Below, in pieces: positions 25,826 to 33,850 of a stretch of 64,000 nucleotides of DNA; the first letter of the stretch is position 1; every line of letters begins with the position of its first letter. A program made the translations under genes and the position numbers. The notes beneath the pieces are model-generated. The model saw nothing but the letters and a program-made list of their open reading frames with translations, made no database searches and was not told where the DNA came from. Source of the stretch: Nitrospirales bacterium (GTDB lineage: Bacteria > Nitrospirota > Nitrospiria > Nitrospirales > UBA8639); the NCBI GenBank assembly GCA_031315865.1, contig JALDRJ010000002.1:2888001-2952000 (forward strand), read 5' to 3'.

Positions 25826-27508
25826 CTACCGCGAGACCTCGGCCCAGGCCTTTTGATAATCTTCGAATGAATCAACATCTAACCATCCCTTATACGTCGG
25901 CACCGCCTGGACTTCTTGCCCTTGATCGATGAGTTCTTGGATCAGGTCTGTCAGTGCAGCCTGTGTCAGATTAGCTGATTCATGAAAACCCTTCGGCCAT
26001 GAGGCTTGTTGAGCTTTCCTATAGCACTGAGTGAACTGCTCCATCCCAAGTGCCGAGAACATGGCCATACCAATAAACTCTCCATGTGCTTCATCGTAAG
26101 AGATGTCATGGCCAATTTTGACAATGCGATTCGATTCTTCAGGAGTGACATATCGATGACTTTTTCCAGGAGGAGAATCGAGAATAACAAGGTCCTTACG
26201 AGATTGGATAGATGAAACTTCTGGCCTCGGACGGTCGTTCCATGAGACGTCGACGACAAGCGAAATGTCTGCGGGACTCTTCAAGAGCTTTTGCAAGACC
26301 GTTGTGTCGAAAATAATGTCACCAAAGAGCAGTAGGCAGCGGCCTTTCATGACATGGGCGGCGGAAAAAAATGAATAGAGTTCACCGGTTTCTTCGTACC
26401 GATCATTGTCATAATATTGAATGTTAGGAAGGGTGATGGCTGATTTCTGATAGCCGCGAACCAAGGCGATGTCTTTCACGTTGCATTCATTCAAGGCTGA
26501 AACTTGTCGTTCAAGTATGCTTTTCCCTTTAATGTCCAGAAGACATTTAGGCCGATCTTGAATAAGGGGCAACAATGGTTTCTCGAACCCGGCTGCAGCG
26601 ATAATGGCTGTGACCGGTTCTCCTCCTGGAGGTAGAAACTGGCGTTCGTCCTGTTTCATTTGTGTGACTCCCACCAAGTCATAGACTTCTTGTAGTGGGA
26701 CAATTTGAGGCTTAACGGCTTCGGCATGACCATGTGTCAGGATATCGGCTAATGTTGCTCGCATGGCTTTGATGGCCGAACGGATGGCTTGATTCGCATA
26801 AATGACCATCTTGAACCCGGCTGCTTCAAGCTCGTTGGCTGTGATGCCATCATAGGTGGTCGGGACCGCCACGAGTGGGATCTGCACATGTTGACACGAT
26901 TGTGCGACATCTCTGAGTTCATCGAAAGTTGGCTCTTTCGAGTGAATAAGGATGGCATCGGCTCCAGCCTCGGCATAGGCTTGGATTCGTTTTAAGGCTT
27001 CTTCTTTTCCCCATCCGGCGATTAAAGCTTCTGTCCTGGCGATGACCACGAAATCCCTCACCGTCTGAGCGGCTTTGGCCGCCCGAATCTTGCCGCAATG
27101 TTCTTCGATTGAGATAAGTTCGCGTCTGACGCCAGCGTAAAAACTACAGCGTTTCGGGAACACGTTATCTTCGATGCAAATGGCAGCGATGCCAGCTCGT
27201 TCATGATCGTTGACCGTTCGCATGACATTGAGAGCGTTTCCGTAGCCAGTATCACAGTCGGCGACGATCGGAATCGTGATGGCTTCGGCCATGTTGCGTT
27301 CCACTCCGACTTGTTCGCTCAACGTGATAAAGCTCGCATCAGGGATACATTTTAACGCTGCGGAGATGCTGAATCCTCCAGCCCAGACGGCATGAAATCC
27401 GGCCTCTTGGACCAACTTGGCACTCAGGGCATCATGGGCTCCTCCAACTTTAATAATCCCGTCTTTTGTGAATAACTCTCTGAGTTTACTGGCAGCATGC
27501 ATGGTCAA
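25826..27508 (-). CDS. PEP mutase/isocitrate lyase superfamily protein fused to a nucleotidyltransferase
   Basis: A 560-residue two-domain protein. Residues 1 to about 290 are a PEP-mutase-type barrel: VADCDTGYG (Asp 84/86, metal), EDNVFPKRCSFY (residues 113-124), ARTEALIAGWG and IHSKEPTFDE. True PEP mutases have EDKxxxxxNS; here the Lys and Asn positions are Asn115 and Cys121, and Lys119 is kept. Residues from about 305 are a sugar-phosphate/CTP-type nucleotidyltransferase (AIIAAAGFEKPLLPLIQ, then LLLFGDIIFD). It may make an activated phosphonate or another activated headgroup; an ICL-like lyase reaction is equally possible. Confidence 0.85.
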   Translation of the reverse strand: MTMHAASKLRELFTKDGIIKVGGAHDALSAKLVQEAGFHAVWAGGFSISAALKCIPDASFITLSEQVGVERNMAEAITIPIVADCDTGYGNALNVMRTVNDHERAGIAAICIEDNVFPKRCSFYAGVRRELISIEEHCGKIRAAKAAQTVRDFVVIARTEALIAGWGKEEALKRIQAYAEAGADAILIHSKEPTFDELRDVAQSCQHVQIPLVAVPTTYDGITANELEAAGFKMVIYANQAIRSAIKAMRATLADILTHGHAEAVKPQIVPLQEVYDLVGVTQMKQDERQFLPPGGEPVTAIIAAAGFEKPLLPLIQDRPKCLLDIKGKSILERQVSALNECNVKDIALVRGYQKSAITLPNIQYYDNDRYEETGELYSFFSAAHVMKGRCLLLFGDIIFDTTVLQKLLKSPADISLVVDVSWNDRPRPEVSSIQSRKDLVILDSPPGKSHRYVTPEESNRIVKIGHDISYDEAHGEFIGMAMFSALGMEQFTQCYRKAQQASWPKGFHESANLTQAALTDLIQELIDQGQEVQAVPTYKGWLDVDSFEDYQKAWAEVSR

Positions 27509-27556
27509 TCCTCAACTTTTATCTGACCGCGATCCCTTGCTTCGAGACCACAATGA

Positions 27557-28078
27557 TTAAAATTTTTGATCCGAAACGGCATTCATTAACGCCGCGGCAA
27601 GCACGCGACTTTGCACGGAGATGAACCCACGTTCGGTCAAGCCATGATAAGTCAGGGAAATTTCTGTCGTGTGCCCCCGCCATGAATAATGCTGGTTCAG
27701 GCCTCGCATCATGGACCCGGGGGACAGTTGATGTTCCCCGAAGGTGGTCTCTAAATACTCCATAAGGGTTTGATGTGTGTCCTCCCCTTGGTAATGGATT
27801 AAAGCTTGCGCGAACTGGTTTTTTACGGCCAAGAATTTAATCGATTCTACAGGGATGCCCCAGGCCAGTACAGCCGTATCTTTTAATCCATAAAAGACGA
27901 TGTCTTCTGAACGGTCGACTTGGACTAACCTGGGGTGATGTTCGAGTGAACGTCCCCATTTTATCCCGTCAAATCCCAGCGGATCATCTTGAATCGTCCC
28001 GGCAATACACCATGTGCAGGTCACGAAGAGCGCAAAGATATTCAGGACATGAAGAGTATGTAAAGGAAATCGCATCAT
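27557..28078 (-). CDS. Hypothetical secreted protein, 173 aa
   Basis: An N-terminal hydrophobic signal (LHVLNIFALFVTCTWCIAG, about residues 9-27) is followed by a soluble domain with FDGIKWGRSLEHHP and YSWRGHTTEISLTY. Small proteins of this shape, with FxGIxWG, occur as periplasmic or surface proteins of unknown role, but I do not recognise the family. It shares its orientation with the PEP-mutase-like gene and starts 48 bases upstream of it. Confidence 0.6.
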   Translation of the reverse strand: MMRFPLHTLHVLNIFALFVTCTWCIAGTIQDDPLGFDGIKWGRSLEHHPRLVQVDRSEDIVFYGLKDTAVLAWGIPVESIKFLAVKNQFAQALIHYQGEDTHQTLMEYLETTFGEHQLSPGSMMRGLNQHYSWRGHTTEISLTYHGLTERGFISVQSRVLAAALMNAVSDQKF

Positions 28079-28205
28079 CTCGGGAAGCTACATTCGGGAT
28101 CACAACCTAGCATGTCATTACAGGGAACGCAAGAATGCCTGGCCTGAGAAGTGGGCAGGTCGTCCGTCCAGCTGACGCAAGGGGGTGGGAATGATAAATC
28201 GTATG

Positions 28206-29156
28206 TTACTGGGGAGAAAGAGCTGGTTGGGGTTTCGGTAAAGCGGATAATGTTGATTCTCGAACCGGCAATGGACAGGGAATCGACTCAGCACCCTCCA
28301 CATCCGTATTGATCAGGATCCAAGAACCTGGGTTTTTGAGAATGGCCGTAACTAATTCGGCATGAAGTCGATGGCCGGAACGTTTTGCGACAAAATGGCC
28401 GATCACCGGGAGACCGAGCAATGCGAGGTCTCCGATAAGGTCTAGAATCTTATGTCGCACGCATTCATCAGGGTACCGCAATCCGGTGTCGTTGAGCAGC
28501 TCGGTCTCCGAAAACACGAGCGTATTGTCCAAGGTGCCTCCCATGCCTAATCCTTTTGCCCATAAGCCTTCGATTTCATTCTTAAAGGCGAATGTTCGAG
28601 CACTGGCGATAGAACGTTGAAACGCCGAAGGGGACGCATGGTAGACGTGGGATTGGGATTGTATGAGAGGATGATCGTAGTCGATAGAATACGAGATTTT
28701 TGGTAGAGACGAAGGATGGACGGAGATAGACTTCTCGCCATGGGTGATGGAAATTGGGCGGATGATCTTTACGTAAGTACGAGGCGCTGCCTGTTCGACG
28801 ATCTGTGCCTCTTGAAGTAACTCGACAAATGGCGCTGAACTTCCATCTAATGCGGGGATCTCATTCCCATTGAGTTCCAGGTAGGCATTGTCAATTTCAA
28901 GGCCCGAAAGCGCAGATAGTAAATGTTCGACGGTCTGAACCTGAAAGCTATTGTGTGAGAGACTCGTGCAGAGGTCTGTCTGATGCAGGCATTGGATATG
29001 AGCGGGGCAGGCTTCTGGAACACCGTTGGATATCTTATAAAAAATCAATCCTGTGTTGGCAGGAGCAGGGTGAATGGCGATCCCAGCTGGCTTTCCAGAA
29101 TGAATGCCGGGTCCAGATGTAACAGCTATCTTCCCAATCGTTCGTTGAAACCTCAT
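28206..29156 (-). CDS. lpxC: UDP-3-O-acyl-N-acetylglucosamine deacetylase
   Basis: Zinc hydrolase that performs the committed step of lipid A synthesis. The 316-residue protein has GPGIHSGKPAGI at the N-terminus, TVEHLLSALSGLEID (first zinc His), and DECVRHKILDLIGDLALLG, giving the His and Asp zinc ligands, then KRSGHRLHAELV with the catalytic His. Length is typical. It supplies the lipid A used by the products of the 1-13.7 kb locus but is not next to them. Confidence 0.95.
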   Translation of the reverse strand: MRFQRTIGKIAVTSGPGIHSGKPAGIAIHPAPANTGLIFYKISNGVPEACPAHIQCLHQTDLCTSLSHNSFQVQTVEHLLSALSGLEIDNAYLELNGNEIPALDGSSAPFVELLQEAQIVEQAAPRTYVKIIRPISITHGEKSISVHPSSLPKISYSIDYDHPLIQSQSHVYHASPSAFQRSIASARTFAFKNEIEGLWAKGLGMGGTLDNTLVFSETELLNDTGLRYPDECVRHKILDLIGDLALLGLPVIGHFVAKRSGHRLHAELVTAILKNPGSWILINTDVEGAESIPCPLPVRESTLSALPKPQPALSPQ

Positions 29157-29401
29157 TCATCCCTCTTCAAGATGGAAGGCTCAGAGCATAGCTCAATGAC
29201 TACGTGAAAAGATGAGCAATAATGATGCCGAATGAAGAATGGAGACGAATGAGTACTGGTATGAAACAATAGATCTTGATGGTAACGTGTTCACGCGAAA
29301 AGGTCTAGCCTAAATGTTGTGCGAATGATGCAGATGTCTCATTTTCACACTTATGACGTTTTTCAAAATCGTTTTCGTGTCTTGAGGATGATATGGATAA
29401 G

Positions 29402-29743
29402 CTACTGGTTTGCGAGGAATGCTTGGGTAAAGACGGCATATTCCTCCGGGAGTTCTGGACATTGCTCGGATCGGATTAACCCTCGAATGATTCCGTGATG
29501 TTTTTTCGGCAGTCCGGATTGCACGAATGCCTGCTCGAAGAGGTCCCACTTCATGCGGAAGTCGTTCGACAACTGCTCCCGTTCCTGGGGAGGTTTGTTT
29601 TGTAACGATGTCGATAAAAAGCGAATGGCCTTCTCCACGCTATGATAGGGCGGGGCAAGATGGAGACAGGCATAAAAGCGTTCGAGGTGGTGTCGAAAGT
29701 CCTCGCGCAAAGATTGAATGAGTGGGTCCACATTGGTCGTCAT
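29402..29743 (-). CDS. Hypothetical protein, 113 aa
   Basis: A small soluble, mostly helical protein without signal, rich in charged and aromatic residues (QSLREDFRHHLERFYACLHL). Family not recognised. It lies between lpxC and the sigma-factor gene, on the same strand as both, with about 130-250 bases on either side. The intact frame and composition suggest a real gene but no further evidence exists. Confidence 0.5.
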   Translation of the reverse strand: MTTNVDPLIQSLREDFRHHLERFYACLHLAPPYHSVEKAIRFLSTSLQNKPPQEREQLSNDFRMKWDLFEQAFVQSGLPKKHHGIIRGLIRSEQCPELPEEYAVFTQAFLANQ

Positions 29744-29877
29744 GACGAGTAGGGAAGAGAAATGTGTGAAACGTACCCATCGTAATGGATTTTCTGTTCA
29801 AGCTCAAGGACGTCAAGAAATCCGTGTTGCTTGGTCAAGAGACATCGATTCTCGCTTCTTAACGGGAAGCTGGGGGG

Positions 29878-31026
29878 TTACTTAATTGCAGCTAATAATT
29901 GTTTCATGCTGGGTTCTTTAAGCTTTTGTAGTGCTTTTGCTTCAATTTGCCTGACTCGTTCTCTGGTTACTGACATCGTCTGTCCGACCTCTTCCAGAGT
30001 CCAGGGTTCATCCTGCCCAAACCCAAAGCGAAGCCGGATGACCATTTGTTCACGTTCTGTCAGCGTGCTAAGGACACGTTGGACCTGTTGATTGGTCTCC
30101 TGTTTCGCGATGGGGCTTTCCGGAGAGGCTGACTTGGTGTCGGCGACGAAATCGGTCAGCAGTGTTTCACCGTCTCCGACCGGGGTTTCAAGGGAAAGAG
30201 GGTCTTGAAACACTTGAACCGTCTCATGGACTTTATCGGGTGTCATGTTTAGGATATTGCCGATGTCTTCCGTGCGTGGTGCGCCCGCGTATTGCTGTGT
30301 TAATCGTTTTGAGATACGAGCGATTTTATTGGAAACTTCATTCATATGCACGGGAATGCGAATCGTTCGTGATTGATCGGCGAGTGCGCGTGTGATGCCC
30401 TGACGAATCCACCAGGTCGCATAGGTGCTAAATTTGAATCCTTTACTGTGTTGAAACCGTTCTGCGGCTTTCATGAGCCCGATGTTGCCTTCTTGAACCA
30501 AATCCAAAAAGGCGAGTCCATGACCGACATACCGTTTGGCAATATCAACCACGAGGCGCAAATTTCGCTGCACGAGCTCCGTTTTAGCTTCTTCTAACCG
30601 TTGCCCAGCATCTTGGAGCTGTTCGCAGAGTTGTTGAATGGTTCTCGAATGGTGAGGATGCTCTCGTTTCAATGTCAATAAGGAGTTTTTGGCCTCTTCG
30701 ATCGCAGGAGCTGAGAGTCCACTCAGTTGATGAATGTCTTTCAAGGTGACGATCACGTGTTGTTGTGTTGATGATTTGGTTGATTTTCGCGCGAGGCTCA
30801 GCCCTTGTTTGATCACATTCCTGATGGAACGACTCGACTGATCGATAATCTTTCCGAGCTCGGCCTCTGATTGCCGGTCTAGGAGCGGTTTCGGACCAAA
30901 AGATCGAAAATAGAGTGATTCGAGCGCCGGAGACTGACTGCTCGAGGCCGGACCATAGGTCCGTCCCGGCCGTGCTTGAGGTTCTTCTTCCGACATAGCT
31001 TCCATAACCGATGGTGCGTGTTTCAT
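29878..31026 (-). CDS. Group 2 RNA polymerase sigma-70 factor (RpoS/RpoD-like)
   Basis: A 382-residue factor. ATG 31026 (MKHAPSVMEA) has GGGGA upstream and is preferred to the in-frame ATG at 31116, whose extra 30 residues are not family-like. Region 2 reads NLRLVVDIAKRYVGHGL, DLVQEGNIGLMKAAERF and KFSTYATWWIRQGITRAL; region 3 is IPVHMNEVSNKIARI; region 4.2 is TLEEVGQTMSVTRERVRQIE. Unlike the main sigma it has no long acidic 1.1 region; its N-terminal 80 residues are Ser/Gln-rich. It should recognise -35/-10 promoters close to the housekeeping consensus, for stress or stationary phase. Confidence 0.85.
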   Translation of the reverse strand: MKHAPSVMEAMSEEEPQARPGRTYGPASSSQSPALESLYFRSFGPKPLLDRQSEAELGKIIDQSSRSIRNVIKQGLSLARKSTKSSTQQHVIVTLKDIHQLSGLSAPAIEEAKNSLLTLKREHPHHSRTIQQLCEQLQDAGQRLEEAKTELVQRNLRLVVDIAKRYVGHGLAFLDLVQEGNIGLMKAAERFQHSKGFKFSTYATWWIRQGITRALADQSRTIRIPVHMNEVSNKIARISKRLTQQYAGAPRTEDIGNILNMTPDKVHETVQVFQDPLSLETPVGDGETLLTDFVADTKSASPESPIAKQETNQQVQRVLSTLTEREQMVIRLRFGFGQDEPWTLEEVGQTMSVTRERVRQIEAKALQKLKEPSMKQLLAAIK

Positions 31027-31485
31027 GATCCAGCGTTCCCCAGTGTGAATAAATGTGGTGATGATTTTTCGTGACCTGATAACTAAGGGGACAGCAAAAA
31101 GCGAGCCACTAAACATTCACAGAGAAGCACAGAGAGGCGAGCAATGCTTGGAGATTCGTTTATCCACAATTTTGGCAGGATCGTGAGCCGTACGCGAATG
31201 TTCCTGTACCCCCTTACCCAGGTTAGCTATAAACGATTGAAAAGTAACGATTTGTTCAGTTAAATGGATTCTTTTCCCTTTGCATGGATGGGGATAGTCT
31301 TTTTCCCTAACGCCATGTCTTACCTTCTTCGGACAATGACGGAAGTTTCTGGAGTAGTCGAATAGGAACCCAGGATGGATGTTTGACGTCGTGATGCAAG
31401 ATTTGACAGGTTTTCCCAAGAACGCGCAGGAAGTCTGTTCATTGACTTCAGGTTGTAGCGGAAAAATGGTTGAAAGCGGAAATAT
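31027..31485. other. Intergenic, no gene supported
   Basis: Nearly 460 bases between the sigma gene and the GlnE-like gene, both on the minus strand. A minus-strand open frame at 31117-31419 exists but its product is His/Lys/Cys-rich and unlike a protein. A short imperfect direct repeat, CACAGAGAAG then CACAGAGAGG, occurs at 31117-31136. No tRNA or riboswitch pattern was recognised. Confidence 0.4.
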
Positions 31486-33780
31486 TCATGAGTCCTTAGA
31501 CTTCTGGCCGAAATAGTCACGAAAGATCTTCTGGGTTCTTTTCATTCGGTCATGAATCGTTTTCTCGAGCGTTTCTGCCCCATCTTTCCAGTTTGGAGTG
31601 ATAAAGCCTAGGCGCCTCGCTAGAAAGATGATACTGTCAGACTCCGGCTCAGGAAGAAGAAGGTCGCGAGCATTGCCACGTACGATACGAAGCGCGTCAA
31701 TCAATTGACGGAAAAACAGGTAGTCTTCTCGGAGAGTGTGGGCTTCTTGACGTTTGATGAGTTTTCGACGGCATAGGGCCTCGAGAGCCTTGAGAGTGTT
31801 GGAATGTCGGAGTGATGCCAGACGGGAGCCGTATATGATTTGGAGGTATTGAATGAGGTATTCAATGTCAATCAATCCCCCTGGACTGTATTTGACGTGA
31901 GTGGCCCCAGCCGGAACGAGTTCTTTGATTTGACGCGTTCGAAGGTGTATGGCGGATTCCAGGTCCCACGGGGTCGAGCTGTACACAAAACGATCACGTT
32001 GTGCCTCCACTTTTTCTCCTAGCGCTCTGTCTCCGGCCACATGGCGCAGTTTGATTAAGGCTTGGCGTTCAAATGGGGCTGCAGATCCCCCCGAATCATA
32101 GTATGCGCAAAGTTCCTGGAACGAATTCGCGAGTAGTCCTTTCTCTCCATATGGTCTGAGTCGCGTGTCGATGTGAAATATCCCCTCCTTTTTGGCCTCA
32201 ATCCAGCACAAAATTTCTTGAACGAGCTGTTCGAAGAACTCCGGTGAAAATGTGAGGGTTCGTCCGGGCAAAGGTTTTTTGACATCGTAGACGAACAGGA
32301 CTTCAATATCCGAGGCATAGCCCAGTTCGGCGCCGCCCAGTTTCCCCAGTCCGAAAATCGCGAATGCCAGATGGTCGGAGAGCGTCTTTCGTGGCACACG
32401 TTGGCGCCGCATATGCACGCTCAGGGCTTCTTCTAACGCCTTGTCTAAGATGGTCTCCGCGAGATTCGTCAATGCCTGGGAAAAGTCTTGAAGCGAAGTC
32501 GGCTCTAACATGTGTTTGATGTCGATCCGGAACAGTTCTTGATCCTTAAACGTATTCAGACGGGCACGGCGGCTCTCGATCGCTGAACAGCGCTTCATTT
32601 GTGATGAGAGTGAATGAGCGAGGTCGGCTTTCGAACGGATAATCGAACCATCCTGGAATTGGGTCATGACCGGAAGAAGATTGGCATGTTGTCGACGGAG
32701 CAAGTCTTCCCAGAGGAAGTCGCTGCTTCCAAAGACTTTGGCGAGTTGACTCAGTAACGATTGCTGACGAAGCAGTGACGGCGTGAGGGCTGGATCATCC
32801 ATGGCTCGTAACTCGTCTAACAATTGGTCGAAATGTTCGAGCGCTTTTCCGGGATCTGGAGCCCATGTCAAAAAATGTGAAAATTCTTTGATAAGAGCTG
32901 CCGTGGAAGATAAGTCCTGTTGCTCTTCAGGATTCTCAATTTTTCCTCCAGTTCGTCCTCGTACGTGAAAAACATTGTGAGCCGTGTGGTCTTTGACCTC
33001 AATCTTGGCCTTCGCAATGTAAATTCCTCGCATTGTTAGGGCGTTCGCAAACGTGTACAGGAATGCGGGTGTGTCGGTGGAGCGGATGTCCATGGCGGTC
33101 GCATCGGGAACACGCGTGTTGTCGAACGCGATTTCTACGGGATGGATAACCGTTGAAACATGGGATTTTATTTTTCCAAGTGTTTCGATCAAGTGACGAT
33201 TCACTTCACGGCGAACTTCTCGAAAATGCCGTTTCTCCAGTAAATGAAGCATATTGTGGATGGATTGTCGTAAGAGTGTCTGCTCCTGTGGACCAAAGAC
33301 ACAGCCTTTTAAGAGCTGAACATTGAAGACATCAACGACTTTTTTCCGGGAAAGACCTGGAGAGGGTTTAAGAGAGCGTGGAGGCCGGAGTTGGGAGGGG
33401 GGTGGGTGCTTCCATGTTTGAGAGGCGGTCCCGTCCGATGTTCGCTTCTCAGTATAGGTGAAAATTGTGGCGTTTCTGATATCGAGGCCGGCCGAAGATA
33501 ATAGGCCACATAATGTCGCGAATTCGGAAAAGTAATCGTAGGCGATAAAAGTGAGTTGAAATCGTCTGGACGTGGCCCGGTCAACCTCGAGCTTAAAAGG
33601 ATGGTCGATCGTGAGGTGGCTAATGTGTGTGACATGTTGTGAGATTGTGGTGGGGGAAAATTGTGCGAAGTAGTCTGGGTCCATCCGTTCGACAAAGTCT
33701 TGGATAATGAGTGGGTTGAGATCTGGGCAAGCACGTTGAAGTTCTTGGATTTGTGTCTGCGGATCGGCCTCTTTGAACAT
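31486..33780 (-). CDS. GlnE-like adenylyltransferase half with two N-terminal ACT domains
   Basis: A 764-residue protein. Two ACT-like segments come first: FKLEVDRATSRRFQLTFIAY onward (about residue 60-115) and then AMDIRSTDTPAFLYTFANAL with IAKAKIEV (about 235-290), the pattern seen at the C-terminus of GlnD. A GlnE-type nucleotidyltransferase follows: FGLGKLGGAELGYASDIEVL (Asp491, Glu493), HIDTRLRPYGEKG, then GGLIDIEYLIQYLQ. ELGY-SD is the form of the C-terminal, AT half of GlnE, though the second catalytic Asp is Glu here. It probably modifies or senses glutamine synthetase. The start is ATG 33780; no Shine-Dalgarno site. Confidence 0.8.
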   Translation of the reverse strand: MFKEADPQTQIQELQRACPDLNPLIIQDFVERMDPDYFAQFSPTTISQHVTHISHLTIDHPFKLEVDRATSRRFQLTFIAYDYFSEFATLCGLLSSAGLDIRNATIFTYTEKRTSDGTASQTWKHPPPSQLRPPRSLKPSPGLSRKKVVDVFNVQLLKGCVFGPQEQTLLRQSIHNMLHLLEKRHFREVRREVNRHLIETLGKIKSHVSTVIHPVEIAFDNTRVPDATAMDIRSTDTPAFLYTFANALTMRGIYIAKAKIEVKDHTAHNVFHVRGRTGGKIENPEEQQDLSSTAALIKEFSHFLTWAPDPGKALEHFDQLLDELRAMDDPALTPSLLRQQSLLSQLAKVFGSSDFLWEDLLRRQHANLLPVMTQFQDGSIIRSKADLAHSLSSQMKRCSAIESRRARLNTFKDQELFRIDIKHMLEPTSLQDFSQALTNLAETILDKALEEALSVHMRRQRVPRKTLSDHLAFAIFGLGKLGGAELGYASDIEVLFVYDVKKPLPGRTLTFSPEFFEQLVQEILCWIEAKKEGIFHIDTRLRPYGEKGLLANSFQELCAYYDSGGSAAPFERQALIKLRHVAGDRALGEKVEAQRDRFVYSSTPWDLESAIHLRTRQIKELVPAGATHVKYSPGGLIDIEYLIQYLQIIYGSRLASLRHSNTLKALEALCRRKLIKRQEAHTLREDYLFFRQLIDALRIVRGNARDLLLPEPESDSIIFLARRLGFITPNWKDGAETLEKTIHDRMKRTQKIFRDYFGQKSKDS

Positions 33781-33786
33781 GGACAA

Positions 33787-33839
33787 AGTATACTGGAATC
33801 GTGGTCAGTTGTAAGCTGTGTTTGGGAATCGTATATAAT
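33787..33839. promoter_or_regulatory. Back-to-back promoters sharing one -35 hexamer
   Basis: Bases 33809-33814 read TTGTAA on plus and TTACAA on minus. Plus: 19-base spacer, then TATAAT (33834-33839). Minus: 16-base spacer, then TATACT (33792-33787). The -10 boxes lie so close to ATG 33851 and ATG 33780 that transcripts would start about 5 and 0 bases before them, and neither gene has a ribosome site. Not tested. Confidence 0.5.
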
Positions 33840-33850
33840 GCGCTTTGCTT

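Noticed and set aside
31117-31419. Minus-strand open frame of 100 codons upstream of the sigma gene
   Set aside because: The product is rich in His, Lys and Cys without any domain pattern, and there is no ribosome site.
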